The notes: a model not told the origin generated them from the letters alone. Shown: positions 1 to 8,607, counted from the first letter of the stretch. The stretch is 64,000 nt of DNA from Rhodovastum sp963804495 (GCA_963804495.1 CAWDQN010000003.1:310001-374000), one strand, 5' to 3'. Translations and numbers: made by a program.

Positions 1-571
1 TCATCAGCGCCCGGCCCACCGCCAGCATCTGCTGCTCGCCGCCGGACAAATGATTGCCGCGATTGTCCAGGCGCTGGCGCAGGCGCGGGAACAACTCCAG
101 CACCCGCGCCTCCGTCCAGTCGCGCCGCCCGTCCACACCTGGCCTTGCCGCCAGGCGCAAATTCTCCAGCACGCTGAGCGAGCCGAACACGCCGCGCCCC
201 TCCGGCACCACGGCGATGCCGCGACGCACCCGCCGGAACGCGGGCTCACGGGACACGTCGGCGCCGTCCAGCTTCACCTCCCCCTCCTCGGCCGGCAGCA
301 GGCCGAGCAGGCAACGCAACAACGTGGTCTTGCCCATGCCGTTGCGGCCCAGCAGTCCGATCGCCTCGCCTTGCCTGACAACAAGGTCCACACCTCGCAG
401 CACGCGGCTGGCGCCGTAACCGGCGACGAGGTTGCGAGCTTCCAGCAGCGGCGGACAAGCCAGAGGCGGGGACTCCGCTCCTCGACCCCGCCCCGCGCGC
501 AGCGCGCCTGCGGCGCGACGGCTTTGCCCCTGGACCCCACCGGGGCTCAGCCCCGGGCTTCCCTCGCTCAT
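1..571 (-). CDS. livF: Branched-chain amino acid ABC transporter ATPase LivF (3' end outside window)
   Basis: Second ATPase of a high-affinity branched-chain amino acid/amide importer, acting at the inner face of the cytoplasmic membrane. Walker A reads GRNGMGKTT and the ABC signature LSGGEQQMLAVGRAL lies at the very left edge, so Walker B and the C-terminus are missing. The start ATG overlaps the livG stop as ATGA. Homology begins only near residue 42, at LLEARNLVAGYG. The preceding codons are Gly/Arg/Pro-rich and read through a copy of the GGGGTCC-type intergenic palindrome, so the leader looks like a repeat inserted between livG and livF and captured as coding sequence. Confidence 0.93.
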   Translation of the reverse strand, partial: MSEGSPGLSPGGVQGQSRRAAGALRAGRGRGAESPPLACPPLLEARNLVAGYGASRVLRGVDLVVRQGEAIGLLGRNGMGKTTLLRCLLGLLPAEEGEVKLDGADVSREPAFRRVRRGIAVVPEGRGVFGSLSVLENLRLAARPGVDGRRDWTEARVLELFPRLRQRLDNRGNHLSGGEQQMLAVGRALM

Positions 572-1314
572 GCCTCATGCCCCAGATACGCTTCGCGCAC
601 CGCGGCGGAATCGCGAATCCGGGCCGGCGGCCCATGTTCCAGCACCCGCCCGTCCACCATCACCGTCATCGTGTCGGCGACGGAAAACACCACGTCCATG
701 TCATGCTCGATCAGCAGCACCGCATGGTCGCGGGCGAGCTGGCGCAGCAACCCGGCAAGCCGCTCGCTCTCCTCCGGTCCCATGCCGGCCAGCGGCTCGT
801 CCAGCAACAGCACCCGCGGCCTCGCGGCCAAGGCAATGGCGATCTCCAACAGACGCAACTGGCCGTGGCTGAGCGTGCCGGCGATGCGTCCGCCCACATC
901 GGCAAGGCCGACACGCAGCAGCACCACGCAGGCAGCGTGCAACGGCGCCGCCTCGTCGGCCACGAGACGCAGCAGGCGCCGGCGCGGCACCAGCACCGCC
1001 TGCCCGGCCAGACGCACATTCTCCAGCACCGTCATGCCCTTCATGACATTGGTGCGCTGGAACGAACGGCCGATGCCGGCCCGCGCGAGCTGCCAGTTCG
1101 GCAGCCCGGTGACGTCTTTGCCCTCGATCCGGATGCTGCCGGAATCCGGCGCCAGCTCGCCGGACAGCAGGTTCACCAGCGTGCTCTTGCCGGCGCCATT
1201 GGGGCCGATCACGGCGTGCAACTCGCCGCGGTGCAGCTCCAGCGACACGTCGCTGACCGCGCGCAGGCCGCCGAAGCGGCGGGAAAGCCGCACCGCCTCC
1301 AGCACCAGCGTCAT
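568..1314 (-). CDS. livG: Branched-chain amino acid ABC transporter ATPase LivG
   Basis: First ATPase subunit of the Liv importer, 248 residues, normal for the family. It shows Walker A GPNGAGKST near residue 36, signature LSHGQLRLLEIAIAL, Walker B LLLDEPLAGMGPEE, and the H-loop region LLIEHDMDVVFSVAD. The signature has His where LSGGQ usually has its first Gly; LivG proteins commonly vary here. It overlaps livM upstream and livF downstream by 4 bp each, so translation of the five-gene operon is probably coupled. Confidence 0.96.
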   Translation of the reverse strand: MTLVLEAVRLSRRFGGLRAVSDVSLELHRGELHAVIGPNGAGKSTLVNLLSGELAPDSGSIRIEGKDVTGLPNWQLARAGIGRSFQRTNVMKGMTVLENVRLAGQAVLVPRRRLLRLVADEAAPLHAACVVLLRVGLADVGGRIAGTLSHGQLRLLEIAIALAARPRVLLLDEPLAGMGPEESERLAGLLRQLARDHAVLLIEHDMDVVFSVADTMTVMVDGRVLEHGPPARIRDSAAVREAYLGHEA

Positions 1315-2276
1315 GGCGCAGCACCGCGGCGCAGCCGCATGCCGAGGCCGGCCAGACCCTGCGGCATGGCCAGCACCACGCCGAGCACCACCAGCCCCTC
1401 CACCAAGCCCTGCCGCTCGGTGATCGACTGGCTGAGCTCGGCAAGTGCGGTGAAGGCGAAGGCGCCCAGGATCGGGCCGTACAGCGTGCCGATGCCGCCG
1501 AGCAGCACCATCAGCAGCGCGTCCGCCGAATGGTGCCAGCCCAGCATGTCCGGGTTCACGAAGGCATCCGTTACCGCCGCCATGTGCCCGGCAATGCCGG
1601 CCAGCACGCCAGCCAGCGTGAAGGCGGCGAGTTTCAGGCCGCGCACGTCATGGCCGGTCGCCGCCATGCGGTGCTCGTTGGCCTTGATGCCCTGCAGCGC
1701 ACGGCCGAACAAGGTGCGCATCAGCGCCTGCAGCACCAAATACATCATCACGAGGACCGAAAGATTCAGCAGCAGCAACACGGCGGGCCGGTCGGCGCGC
1801 GACACCTCCAGCGCCAGATCGCCCACGCCGAAGGCCGGGCGCTGGATGAACGCGCCGTCGTTGCCGCCGCCCAGGCTGGTGTCGTGAAAGATGAAAAACA
1901 GCATCTGCCCGAAGGCAAGCGTGCTCATCAGGAAAAAGAAGCCGCTCGTGCGCAGCACCAGCACGCCGATGACCAGCGCCGCCGCCCCCGCCAGCAGCGC
2001 GGCGGCAGGCAGGGTGACCAGGATGGAAGGCGGACCACCGAGAAGTTGCGTGGTCAGGTACACCGAATAGGCGCCGAGCCCGAAGAACGCCGCATGCCCG
2101 AGGCTGACCAGCCCGGTGCCGCCCACCAGCAATTGCAGGCTCAGCGCGAACATCGCCGCCACCAGCGCGGTGGAGGCAAGCTGCAGGTAATAAATGGACG
2201 CATAGAGCGGCGCACAGGCCAGGAACACCGCCAGAACGAAAAACAGGAAATTCAGCCGCAGCGGCGCCAAGCTCAT
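1311..2276 (-). CDS. livM: Branched-chain amino acid ABC transporter permease LivM
   Basis: Inner-membrane permease of the Liv importer, 321 residues with about nine hydrophobic segments. The conserved stretch GTGLVSLGHAAFFGLGAY is near residue 50 and the C-terminal EAA-like region GGIGTLYGPILGAF follows. The start MSLAPLRLN was chosen because the frame continues open far upstream only as a shadow of livH. This ATG lies 5 bp past the livH stop. Its stop overlaps the livG start. Confidence 0.95.
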   Translation of the reverse strand: MSLAPLRLNFLFFVLAVFLACAPLYASIYYLQLASTALVAAMFALSLQLLVGGTGLVSLGHAAFFGLGAYSVYLTTQLLGGPPSILVTLPAAALLAGAAALVIGVLVLRTSGFFFLMSTLAFGQMLFFIFHDTSLGGGNDGAFIQRPAFGVGDLALEVSRADRPAVLLLLNLSVLVMMYLVLQALMRTLFGRALQGIKANEHRMAATGHDVRGLKLAAFTLAGVLAGIAGHMAAVTDAFVNPDMLGWHHSADALLMVLLGGIGTLYGPILGAFAFTALAELSQSITERQGLVEGLVVLGVVLAMPQGLAGLGMRLRRGAAP

Positions 2277-2281
2277 GCCGG

Positions 2282-3151
2282 TCAGGCCCGCGCGAACAGG
2301 CCGGCCGGCCGCCACAACAGCACCGCGGCCATCAGCACGTAGATGGAGGCGCCGGCCAGTGCCGGCACATAGGCGGTGCACAGCGTATCGATCAGTCCCA
2401 CCAGCAGCGCCCCCCAGAAGGCGCCGGCCATGGAGCCAAGCCCACCGATCACCACCACAACGAAGGAAACAATGAGAAACCCCTGCCCCATGCCAGGATA
2501 CACGGACTGGATGGGGGCGGCCAGAGCGCCGGCCAGCATGGCCAGCGCGGTGCCGGCGGCGAACACCAACGCATAGATCAGCCGCGCGTCGATGCCGAGC
2601 AGATCGACCATTTCCGGATTCTCGGCGGCGGCGCGCACCGCCGAGCCGATGCGGGTGCGTTCGAGCAACAGAAAATTGGCCATCGCCACCGCCAGACAGA
2701 TCGCCAGAACGAGCAGGCGATAGGCGGAGTAGGAAAAACCGCCCATTACCGGCACCGAGAAATCGAACGCCTCCGGCACCGCGACGCTGTGGAACTGATT
2801 GTCGATCAGCGCCGCCCGCGCCTCCTCGAACAAAAGAATGAGCGCGAACGTCAGCAGCACCTGGTCGAGATGCTCGCGCGTGCGGAAACGGCGGAACAAT
2901 ACCCGTTCCAGCAGCACGCCGAACACCGCCCCGCCGGTCACCGCAACCGCCAGCGCCAGCCACAGCGAGGCACCGCTTTGCACCATCGCAAAGGCCAGAT
3001 ACGCCCCCAGCATGAACAGGCTGCCATGCGCCAGGTTGATGATGCCCATGACGCCAAACACCAGCGTCAACCCGCTGCTGATGAGGAACAGCAGCAGCCC
3101 GTATTGCAGCCCGTTCAGCACCTGAACGAGCAGCCCCGACATCCACATCAC
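2282..3151 (-). CDS. livH: Branched-chain amino acid ABC transporter permease LivH
   Basis: Partner inner-membrane permease of LivM, 289 residues, strongly hydrophobic with eight or nine predicted membrane spans. Family landmarks are SSGLTLVFGVMGIINLAHG near residue 25 and GGLGSMAGAFWGALLVG near the C-terminus. Several possible starts (GTG, ATG, ATG within the first five codons) make the exact N-terminus uncertain, and no clear Shine-Dalgarno is seen. It follows the substrate-binding protein gene by 18 bp in the same operon. Confidence 0.95.
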   Translation of the reverse strand: MMWMSGLLVQVLNGLQYGLLLFLISSGLTLVFGVMGIINLAHGSLFMLGAYLAFAMVQSGASLWLALAVAVTGGAVFGVLLERVLFRRFRTREHLDQVLLTFALILLFEEARAALIDNQFHSVAVPEAFDFSVPVMGGFSYSAYRLLVLAICLAVAMANFLLLERTRIGSAVRAAAENPEMVDLLGIDARLIYALVFAAGTALAMLAGALAAPIQSVYPGMGQGFLIVSFVVVVIGGLGSMAGAFWGALLVGLIDTLCTAYVPALAGASIYVLMAAVLLWRPAGLFARA

Positions 3152-3169
3152 AAGATCAGCATCACAAGG

Positions 3170-4363
3170 TCAGGTTGGCATTTTGCATCCCGTGCCGGGA
3201 TCGGCGAGGTCGGGGACGGCCATGCCGATGACCCGGTTCTCGCCATTGCGCACCTCGCGCAAATACTGGTTCTGCACCGGGTTGTGCTGCGGCGACAGTT
3301 TGAAGCGCCCGCGCGGGCTGTCGATCGACGCGGCCGCCATGGCGGCGACCAGCGGCTTGAGCGCATCGGCGTCGCCATGGGTGGCGCCCAGGCCGATGGC
3401 GAGCAGCTGGCCGGCATCGTAGCCCTGCACGGCGAAGACATCGGCCTCGCGGCCGGCGCGCGCCTTGAACGCCGGGCGGAACGCGTTGTTCTTCGGGTTG
3501 TCCAAGCCGTCGCCATAGTGCAGAGCGGTCTGGATGCCCTCGGCTGCGGCGCCCTGGCCGGGCAGCGTGCCTTCGGTGAGGTAGCCGGGACCGTACAGCG
3601 GCAGCTTCGCCCGCAGGCCCGCGGCGGCATAGTCGCGCACGAACTGCACCGCGCCGCCGCCGGAGAAGAACGCCCCCACCGCCTCCACGCCCAGGCCCGG
3701 CAGCTGCGCCAGGACCGGCTGGAAATTGGTTTGCGGGAAGGGCACGGTCAGCACCTGCACGACCTCGCCGCCGCTGGCGTGCATGCCGTCGCGGAACCCC
3801 TCGGCCAACTCGCGGCCGGCGGCATAGTCCCAGATGACGTAGGCGGCCTTTTTGATTCCCTTGTTCGGCAACGTCAGCCCGATGGCGTAAGCGGCCTGCC
3901 AGTTGGTGAACGAGGTGCGGAAGATGGTCGGCGCGCACAGTTCCCGCGTGGCCGCGGCGTTGCCGGCGTTGGGGATGACCAGCGGCACCTCGTGCTCGCG
4001 CGACGCCTGCACCAGCGCCATCACCACGCCGGAGTGCACGGTGCCCACCAGCACATCCACCCGGTCGCGGCCGAGCAGGCGGTTGACGTTCTGCGGCGCC
4101 TTGGCCGGGTCGGATTCGTCGTCGAGCTTCACCAGCGTCACCGTGCGGCCGCCGAGCTTGCCGCCCTGCTCGGCCAGAAACAGCTCGAAAGCCCAGGTGA
4201 TGTTCTCGCCCAGCGAGCCATAGGTGCCGCTATACGGCAGCATCAGGCCGATCTTCAGCGGCGCCCCCTGGGCGATCGCCGGACGTGCCAGCGCGCTGAG
4301 CGCCGCGCCGGCGAGCACGGTGCGGCGGGCAAGCGTGGTCGTTCCCTGGTTCACAACCTGCAT
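3170..4363 (-). CDS. Periplasmic substrate-binding protein of the Liv-type ABC importer
   Basis: Peripla_BP_6 family ligand-binding protein, about 397 residues, first gene of the liv operon. The N-terminus carries a twin-arginine-like export signal (RRTVLAGAALSALARPAIA) followed by the mature start APLKIGLMLPYSGTYGSLG. The ATG at 4363 is preferred over the in-frame ATG at 4369 because AGGGAG sits 7 bp before it but only 1 bp before the other. Ligand is not certain from sequence: related proteins bind branched-chain amino acids, amides/urea or aromatic acids. Confidence 0.93.
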   Translation of the reverse strand: MQVVNQGTTTLARRTVLAGAALSALARPAIAQGAPLKIGLMLPYSGTYGSLGENITWAFELFLAEQGGKLGGRTVTLVKLDDESDPAKAPQNVNRLLGRDRVDVLVGTVHSGVVMALVQASREHEVPLVIPNAGNAAATRELCAPTIFRTSFTNWQAAYAIGLTLPNKGIKKAAYVIWDYAAGRELAEGFRDGMHASGGEVVQVLTVPFPQTNFQPVLAQLPGLGVEAVGAFFSGGGAVQFVRDYAAAGLRAKLPLYGPGYLTEGTLPGQGAAAEGIQTALHYGDGLDNPKNNAFRPAFKARAGREADVFAVQGYDAGQLLAIGLGATHGDADALKPLVAAMAAASIDSPRGRFKLSPQHNPVQNQYLREVRNGENRVIGMAVPDLADPGTGCKMPT

Positions 4364-4464
4364 GGACATTCTCCCTGGCGCTGCCGTGCGGCGGCAGCTC
4401 GTTTCAGCTGCATATAGTATCTTTCATCTCGTGCCCTGCCGCAATCGCCGGGCGCGACGTAAGT

Positions 4465-4488
4465 AAGGCCAGGGGATGCCCTGGCCTT
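4465..4488. repeat. Perfect 10-bp-stem palindrome (GGCCAGGG family)
   Basis: AAGGCCAGGG and CCCTGGCCTT form a perfect inverted repeat with a 4-bp loop between the divergent liv operon and the DUF4392 gene. It belongs to the GC-rich palindrome family seen in many gaps of this window. The ATG at 4476 lies in the loop, which makes it a poor start codon for the gene to the right. Confidence 0.8.
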
Positions 4489-4511
4489 GCGTCCTTCCTC
4501 GGGGGTCCAAA

Positions 4512-5492
4512 TTGGCAGATGCGGCACAACGGCGTACGGTCGATGCCATCGAGCGTGTGATCCACCACGATGTCGGCCGCAACATGGCGCCGCTGTTCAG
4601 CGCCGGCACCGGCGGGCTGTATCGCGCGGCCTCAGCGATCGCCTGCACGCCGGACCCGTTGCTGGGACTGATCACCGGTTTCTTCGTGCCGCACGGCACG
4701 CCCCCGGCGGCGGAGACCGACGGGCCGGTCGGAACCGCGCTGCTGGCCGCCGGACTCGCCGCCGTAGGGGTGCGCTGCCGGATTGCCACCGACACGCTGT
4801 GCGCGAGCGCCTGCGCGGCGGCGCTGCGGGCGGCTTCGGTGCCGCATCTGCCGATCGACGCCGCCGCACCGGGCGAGGACATGCAGACGCTGGTCGCCAC
4901 ATGGACGGCGCACGGTGTCACCACCGCGGTTGCCATCGAGCGATGCGGCCCGGCCCACGACGGCGTGCCGCGCAATATGCGCGGCGCCGATCTGAGTTCC
5001 TGGACGTCGTCTCTGCACCTTCTGTTCGAGGCCGGTCCCTGGGAAACGGTGGCGATCGGCGACGGCGGCAACGAGATCGGCATGGGGTCGCTGCCGGCGG
5101 CGCTGATTGCGCAGCACATCGCCAACGGCGCGTCGATCGCCTGCGTCACGCCGGCGCGGCATCTGATCCTGGCCGGGGTGTCGAACTGGGGCTGCTATGC
5201 GCTGCTCGGCGCGCTGGCGGTGCTGCGCCCGGACTGGCAGGCCGGCCTGATGGAATTTGTGGACGAGGCGCGCGACGCTGCCATCCTGGCGGAGACGGTG
5301 CGTCACGGCCCGGCGGTGGACGGGGTGACGCAGGTGCAGAGCTTGACGGTAGACGGGCTGGAGCCGGCGCTGCACCGTGCCAAGATCCGCGAAATTCGCC
5401 GGCTGGCGGAGGTCAGGCAGCCTGGGCGACGGGAAGCAGGGCATGCACCCGATGCCTGGTGGCCGCGTCCAGGGCGAACTGAAGGCGGGTGA
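4512..5492 (+). CDS. DUF4392 / D-glutamate cyclase-like protein
   Basis: Resembles DUF4392 proteins, related to mitochondrial D-glutamate cyclase (DGLUCY), which convert D-glutamate to 5-oxo-D-proline. Landmarks are DAIERVIHHDVGRNM at the N-terminus, ETDGPVGTALLAAGLA in the centre and the family-typical AIGDGGNEIGMGSLPAAL. Start choice: an in-frame ATG at 4476 sits in the loop of a 10-bp-stem hairpin, so the TTG at 4512, with GGGGG upstream and opening LADAAQRR, is preferred. The last 80 bp overlap the convergent chemoreceptor gene; the tail after about residue 300 is unlike the family and may be a late stop. Confidence 0.75.
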   Translation: MADAAQRRTVDAIERVIHHDVGRNMAPLFSAGTGGLYRAASAIACTPDPLLGLITGFFVPHGTPPAAETDGPVGTALLAAGLAAVGVRCRIATDTLCASACAAALRAASVPHLPIDAAAPGEDMQTLVATWTAHGVTTAVAIERCGPAHDGVPRNMRGADLSSWTSSLHLLFEAGPWETVAIGDGGNEIGMGSLPAALIAQHIANGASIACVTPARHLILAGVSNWGCYALLGALAVLRPDWQAGLMEFVDEARDAAILAETVRHGPAVDGVTQVQSLTVDGLEPALHRAKIREIRRLAEVRQPGRREAGHAPDAWWPRPGRTEGG

Positions 5493-7386
5493 CTTCCGCC
5501 TCCACCGCGACCACGCGGCAAGAGATCGTCAGTCCACCCGGGGCCGAAAGGGTAACATGCTCGCCGCAGCCTGCCGGAATCACGGCGCCGAGCCGGCAAC
5601 CGCCGAGGGAGATGTCCTGCAGCCGCCCCGCGACCGTGCCGGCGGCGGTGCTGACCCGCACGTCCAGCGCGCAAGGAATGCGTTCGTATTCGCGCCGTTC
5701 GCTCGCGTTGTGGATGGCGGCCAGGAAGTCCTCGATCTCCTGGCGAAGTTCCTCCGCCTCCCCGGTGACATTTTGTGCCGCCTGCATGACCTCCTGCGCC
5801 CCGGCGGCCGAGGCTGTCGCGCCATCGCGCAGCTGCGTCATGACGGCGCGGGCATCGCGCATGCCGCTGCCCGCCGCGGCGACGTTGCGGGCGATCGCCC
5901 GGCTTGCGGTTTCCTGGGAGGCAATCACGTCGCCCATCGAACCGGCCGCGGCGGCGACCTCGCCGATCACCCCGGCGATATCGGCGTTCAGGCGGGTCGC
6001 CTCGCGCGCCGCCTGCTGCAGGGTGGCAATCTGGGCGGCGATTTCGCCGGTCGCCTTGGTGGTGGCGGCGGCGAGGCTTTTCACCTCGTTCGCCACCACC
6101 GCGAAACCGCTCCCGGCCTCACCGGCTCGGGCGGCTTCGATGGTGGCGTTCAGCGCCAGCAGATTGGTCTGCCCGGCGATGGAGGCGATCAACTGCACCA
6201 CCGACCCGATCCGCTCGGCCACGCCGGACAACAATTCCATGGCGGCACATGCAAGCGCCGATCCTTCCACCGCCCGGCGCGCGGTGGCGCTGGCCTGTTC
6301 GATCCGCTCGACCGCCGCGCTGCCGCCGGCGGCAAGACGCTGTGCCGCTTCGGCCAGCGCATCCACATGCGCGCCCGCCTGGCCGACCGTGCCGGATACC
6401 GTCCCGGCCTCCGCCGAAGCCTGCTGCGCCAGGGTCGCCAGCCGGCCGGCTGTGTCTTCCACCCCGCTGGCCGCCTCTGCGACCGAGCCAAGCACCCCGC
6501 TCACGGCGCTGTTGAAATCGTCCGCCAGTTGCTCCACCGCTTGCGACCGGCGTGCCCGATGCTCCGCCTCCGCGGTGTACCTTTGTTCCAGCACCAGGCG
6601 GGCGCGCACCTTGTCGCGGAACGCCGCGACGCCGCGGGCCATCCCGCCGATGTCGTCTCGGCGCGACAAGGCGGCGATGTCCACGTCCACCTCGTCGCGC
6701 GCCAGCGCCGCCATGCTGCGGCACAGGGCCTGCAGCGGACGCGACACATCGCGGACCAGCAATATGCCGGCCAGCGCCCCCAGCAGCCCGAGCACAGCCA
6801 CTGACAGCAAAATCCACAGCCGCGCCGCGTCCGACCTTGTTGCCAGTTCGGCCGCGATATCGTCCGCCTGCCGCTCCTCGAAGCCGATCGCCGCCTCCAG
6901 CGCCGTTCGCAGGGCGCGCATCTCGTCTTTCTGACGGTTGTTGAACAGGTCGAGAACTCTGTCCATATCGCCGCGATCAAGCAGTGCGCGCCATTCGGCC
7001 GCGGTACCACGGGCCCGCTCCAGCGCCGCCTTCAGCCGCGCCACCACACGCGCCTCCTCCCCTGGGCGAACCGTCGGATGCAGACGCTCCCAGGCGCGGT
7101 TCATTTCGGCGTCCTGCGGAGCGATCAGGTTGAGCCGCTCGGCGCGCAACGCGCCGTCGCTGAGCAGGGCGGTGGCCTGGTAGACGCGGATTTTTTCCGC
7201 TGACCAGGCGATGGCGGTGAGCGCCTGGTTGGCCACGATGGCGCGTTCGCGCAGCTCGTTCAGGCTGGCCTGCACCGCCGCCATCCGCACCGCCGCGAAC
7301 CCGCCAACCGCGATTGTACCGAGGCAAACCAAGCCAAATCCGGCCGCGATCTTGCGGCGGATGCTGATGCTATCGGTCCAGGCCAC
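5413..7386 (-). CDS. Methyl-accepting chemotaxis protein with C-terminal PilZ domain
   Basis: Inner-membrane chemoreceptor, 657 residues. An N-terminal span (residues ~12-35), a periplasmic four-helix-type sensor region, a second span near residue 190 and a HAMP segment are followed by the cytoplasmic coiled coil with the conserved tip IASIAGQTNLLALNATIEA. After residue ~560 comes a PilZ domain with an intact c-di-GMP motif pair: REYER (RxxxR) and DISLGG (DxSxxG). The start GTG has GGAG 7 bp upstream. It probably couples c-di-GMP level to CheA signalling or receptor clustering (inference). No che genes are nearby. Confidence 0.92.
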   Translation of the reverse strand: MAWTDSISIRRKIAAGFGLVCLGTIAVGGFAAVRMAAVQASLNELRERAIVANQALTAIAWSAEKIRVYQATALLSDGALRAERLNLIAPQDAEMNRAWERLHPTVRPGEEARVVARLKAALERARGTAAEWRALLDRGDMDRVLDLFNNRQKDEMRALRTALEAAIGFEERQADDIAAELATRSDAARLWILLSVAVLGLLGALAGILLVRDVSRPLQALCRSMAALARDEVDVDIAALSRRDDIGGMARGVAAFRDKVRARLVLEQRYTAEAEHRARRSQAVEQLADDFNSAVSGVLGSVAEAASGVEDTAGRLATLAQQASAEAGTVSGTVGQAGAHVDALAEAAQRLAAGGSAAVERIEQASATARRAVEGSALACAAMELLSGVAERIGSVVQLIASIAGQTNLLALNATIEAARAGEAGSGFAVVANEVKSLAAATTKATGEIAAQIATLQQAAREATRLNADIAGVIGEVAAAAGSMGDVIASQETASRAIARNVAAAGSGMRDARAVMTQLRDGATASAAGAQEVMQAAQNVTGEAEELRQEIEDFLAAIHNASERREYERIPCALDVRVSTAAGTVAGRLQDISLGGCRLGAVIPAGCGEHVTLSAPGGLTISCRVVAVEAEVTRLQFALDAATRHRVHALLPVAQAA

Positions 7387-7564
7387 GTACAGTCTCCGGT
7401 TGCGTTGCGGATGCAGCGGACACTGGCGCGGTCTTCTTGCCGTTCTGTGAACGGCCGGACGGACGCGGCGACGGGGGGTTTCAGGCGGCGGTCCAGAGCA
7501 CCATCAGCCAGGCTGGAGGCAGCCAGCTGCGTTGCGCCTGCCAAACGACATGCGGGCGGGCGGG

Positions 7565-7822
7565 CTATTCCTTGGTCGGGGTGCCGTTGGCCAAGCCGGA
7601 ATCGGTTTTGCTTGTCGTCGGACCGGAGGCGGTGGTGCTGGCCGCATCGGTCTTGTGGCTGCCGGCGATCAGATGCTTTTGCGGAATAAGTACCTTCGCC
7701 AGACGGATGACGCTTGGCGTGGCCGGCTGGGCGTGGCTGCTCGCCGCGAGCGCCGGAGGAGCCGAGACGGAAACGGTGATCGCCGCGGCCGCCGCCGCCA
7801 TCCACAGCTTGCGATACGTCAT
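7565..7822 (-). CDS. Small exported protein, paralog 1 (unknown family)
   Basis: 85 residues with a Sec-type signal peptide (MTYRKLWMAAAAAAITVSVS, cut after PALA) and a short mature part rich in Ser, Thr, Ala and Lys. It shares start MTYR, the motif LAK-x-hydrophobic-hydrophobic-P-x4-AGSHK and a following AAST with the next gene on the same strand (8224-8484). The upstream regions also match, so the two arose by tandem duplication. I do not recognise the family. No catalytic motif is visible; a secreted or periplasmic binding or structural peptide is possible. Confidence 0.6.
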   Translation of the reverse strand: MTYRKLWMAAAAAAITVSVSAPPALAASSHAQPATPSVIRLAKVLIPQKHLIAGSHKTDAASTTASGPTTSKTDSGLANGTPTKE

Positions 7823-8223
7823 CGGAGTCTATCCCGCGTCACGATTGGTTGAAGGTTTGCATGATTCATGCGACCTTTGGGTCCGCACAGGCGGCTCCAA
7901 CGTTCGAACGAAGTTACAATAAGAGATTATGTGCGGATTTTCCGCTCGGCTCAACCCGGAAAAGCCCCATGTCCAGAGCATTCCAGCCGATCGTGGCGCG
8001 GCTGGATGGCGCCAGAGGGTTTTCCGGCCAGCCAGCCGATATAGTCCCGGACAACAGACCGGCCAGCACCGCCTCCGGACGCCTCGCCGCGGATCCTGGT
8101 AGCGGCGGTCAAGCGCGGCTCGCGGTCCGGTTCCATCACAGACGAGCCGGAGGCTGGCGCCGACCCATTCGCGTTCGATCAACGCCTGTCAGGCCGCGAG
8201 TCGCACGCTGGCGTGGTGGCTGC
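7823..8223. other. Gap between the two small exported-protein genes
   Basis: No gene supported. The part nearest 7822 holds the upstream region of paralog 1, including an element at 7913-7980 that matches the region upstream of paralog 2. The rest (about 7985-8220) is GC-rich. Two minus-strand frames look weakly protein-like (for example RDYIGWLAGKPSG and EREWVGASLRLVCDGTG), as if an older gene had decayed there, but no start or continuous frame remains. Confidence 0.5.
7913..7980 (-). promoter_or_regulatory. Upstream element shared by the small exported-protein paralogs, copy 1
   Basis: On the plus strand the copy begins GTTACAAT, then AGAG and TTATGTG, followed by similar blocks (CAACCCGGAAAAG, CATGTCCA). 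The same order recurs at 8542-8607. It lies 91 bp or more upstream of the ATG at 7822. Conservation in both copies, while the signal peptides have diverged, suggests a promoter or operator, but no transcription start can be assigned. Confidence 0.45.
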
Positions 8224-8484
8224 CTAGTTCTTTCCCGGGCTGTCAGTGGCAAACCGGGCGGCGGCATCGACGTTATTGGTATTGACCGTCGACGCCGCAT
8301 TGGACGGCTCGCCTTTATGCGATCCCGGCAACAACCGCCGCATGGGCATGACCATTTTGGCCAAGCTGATATCGGCCAGAAAGCCAGGCTGGGGCTGGCG
8401 GTTGGCCGCATATGCCGGGAGAGTCGAAACGGAGAGACCCAACCCCGTGGCGGCGGCCACCAGCATGGAGATACGATAGGTCAA
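8224..8484 (-). CDS. Small exported protein, paralog 2 (TTG start)
   Basis: 86 residues: signal peptide MTYRISMLVAAATGLGLSVS with cleavage after PAYA, then LADISLAKMVMPMRRLLPGS and a hydrophilic Asn/Ala tail. The TTG at 8484 is chosen because AGGAG lies 8 bp upstream and because it gives the same MTYR start as its paralog at 7565-7822. Longer frames upstream have no ribosome site and read through the duplicated regulatory region. Function unknown. Confidence 0.55.
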   Translation of the reverse strand: MTYRISMLVAAATGLGLSVSTLPAYAANRQPQPGFLADISLAKMVMPMRRLLPGSHKGEPSNAASTVNTNNVDAAARFATDSPGKN

Positions 8485-8541
8485 AAGGGTCACTCCTGGT
8501 CCGAGGCAGTTGCAGTCTGTTACGATTTTGGGCGGGCGGCA

Positions 8542-8607
8542 GTTACAATTCGAGAGCTTATGTGTTTCTTCGGTGCCACACAACCAGGGAAAATCGCATA
8601 TCCAACC
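8542..8607 (-). promoter_or_regulatory. Upstream element shared by the small exported-protein paralogs, copy 2
   Basis: Plus-strand GTTACAATT, GAGAG, TTATGTG, then CAACCAGGGAAAA and CATATCCA, in the same order as at 7913-7980. It ends 58 bp before the TTG start at 8484. Between it and the gene the motif GTAAC/GCAACTGC recurs, possibly binding-site repeats. The remainder of the gap up to 8801 shows no gene. Confidence 0.45.

Noticed and set aside
1311..3146. 611-codon minus-strand frame as one protein
   Set aside because: Its first half is a shadow of livH; only the LivM part from 2276 is protein-like.
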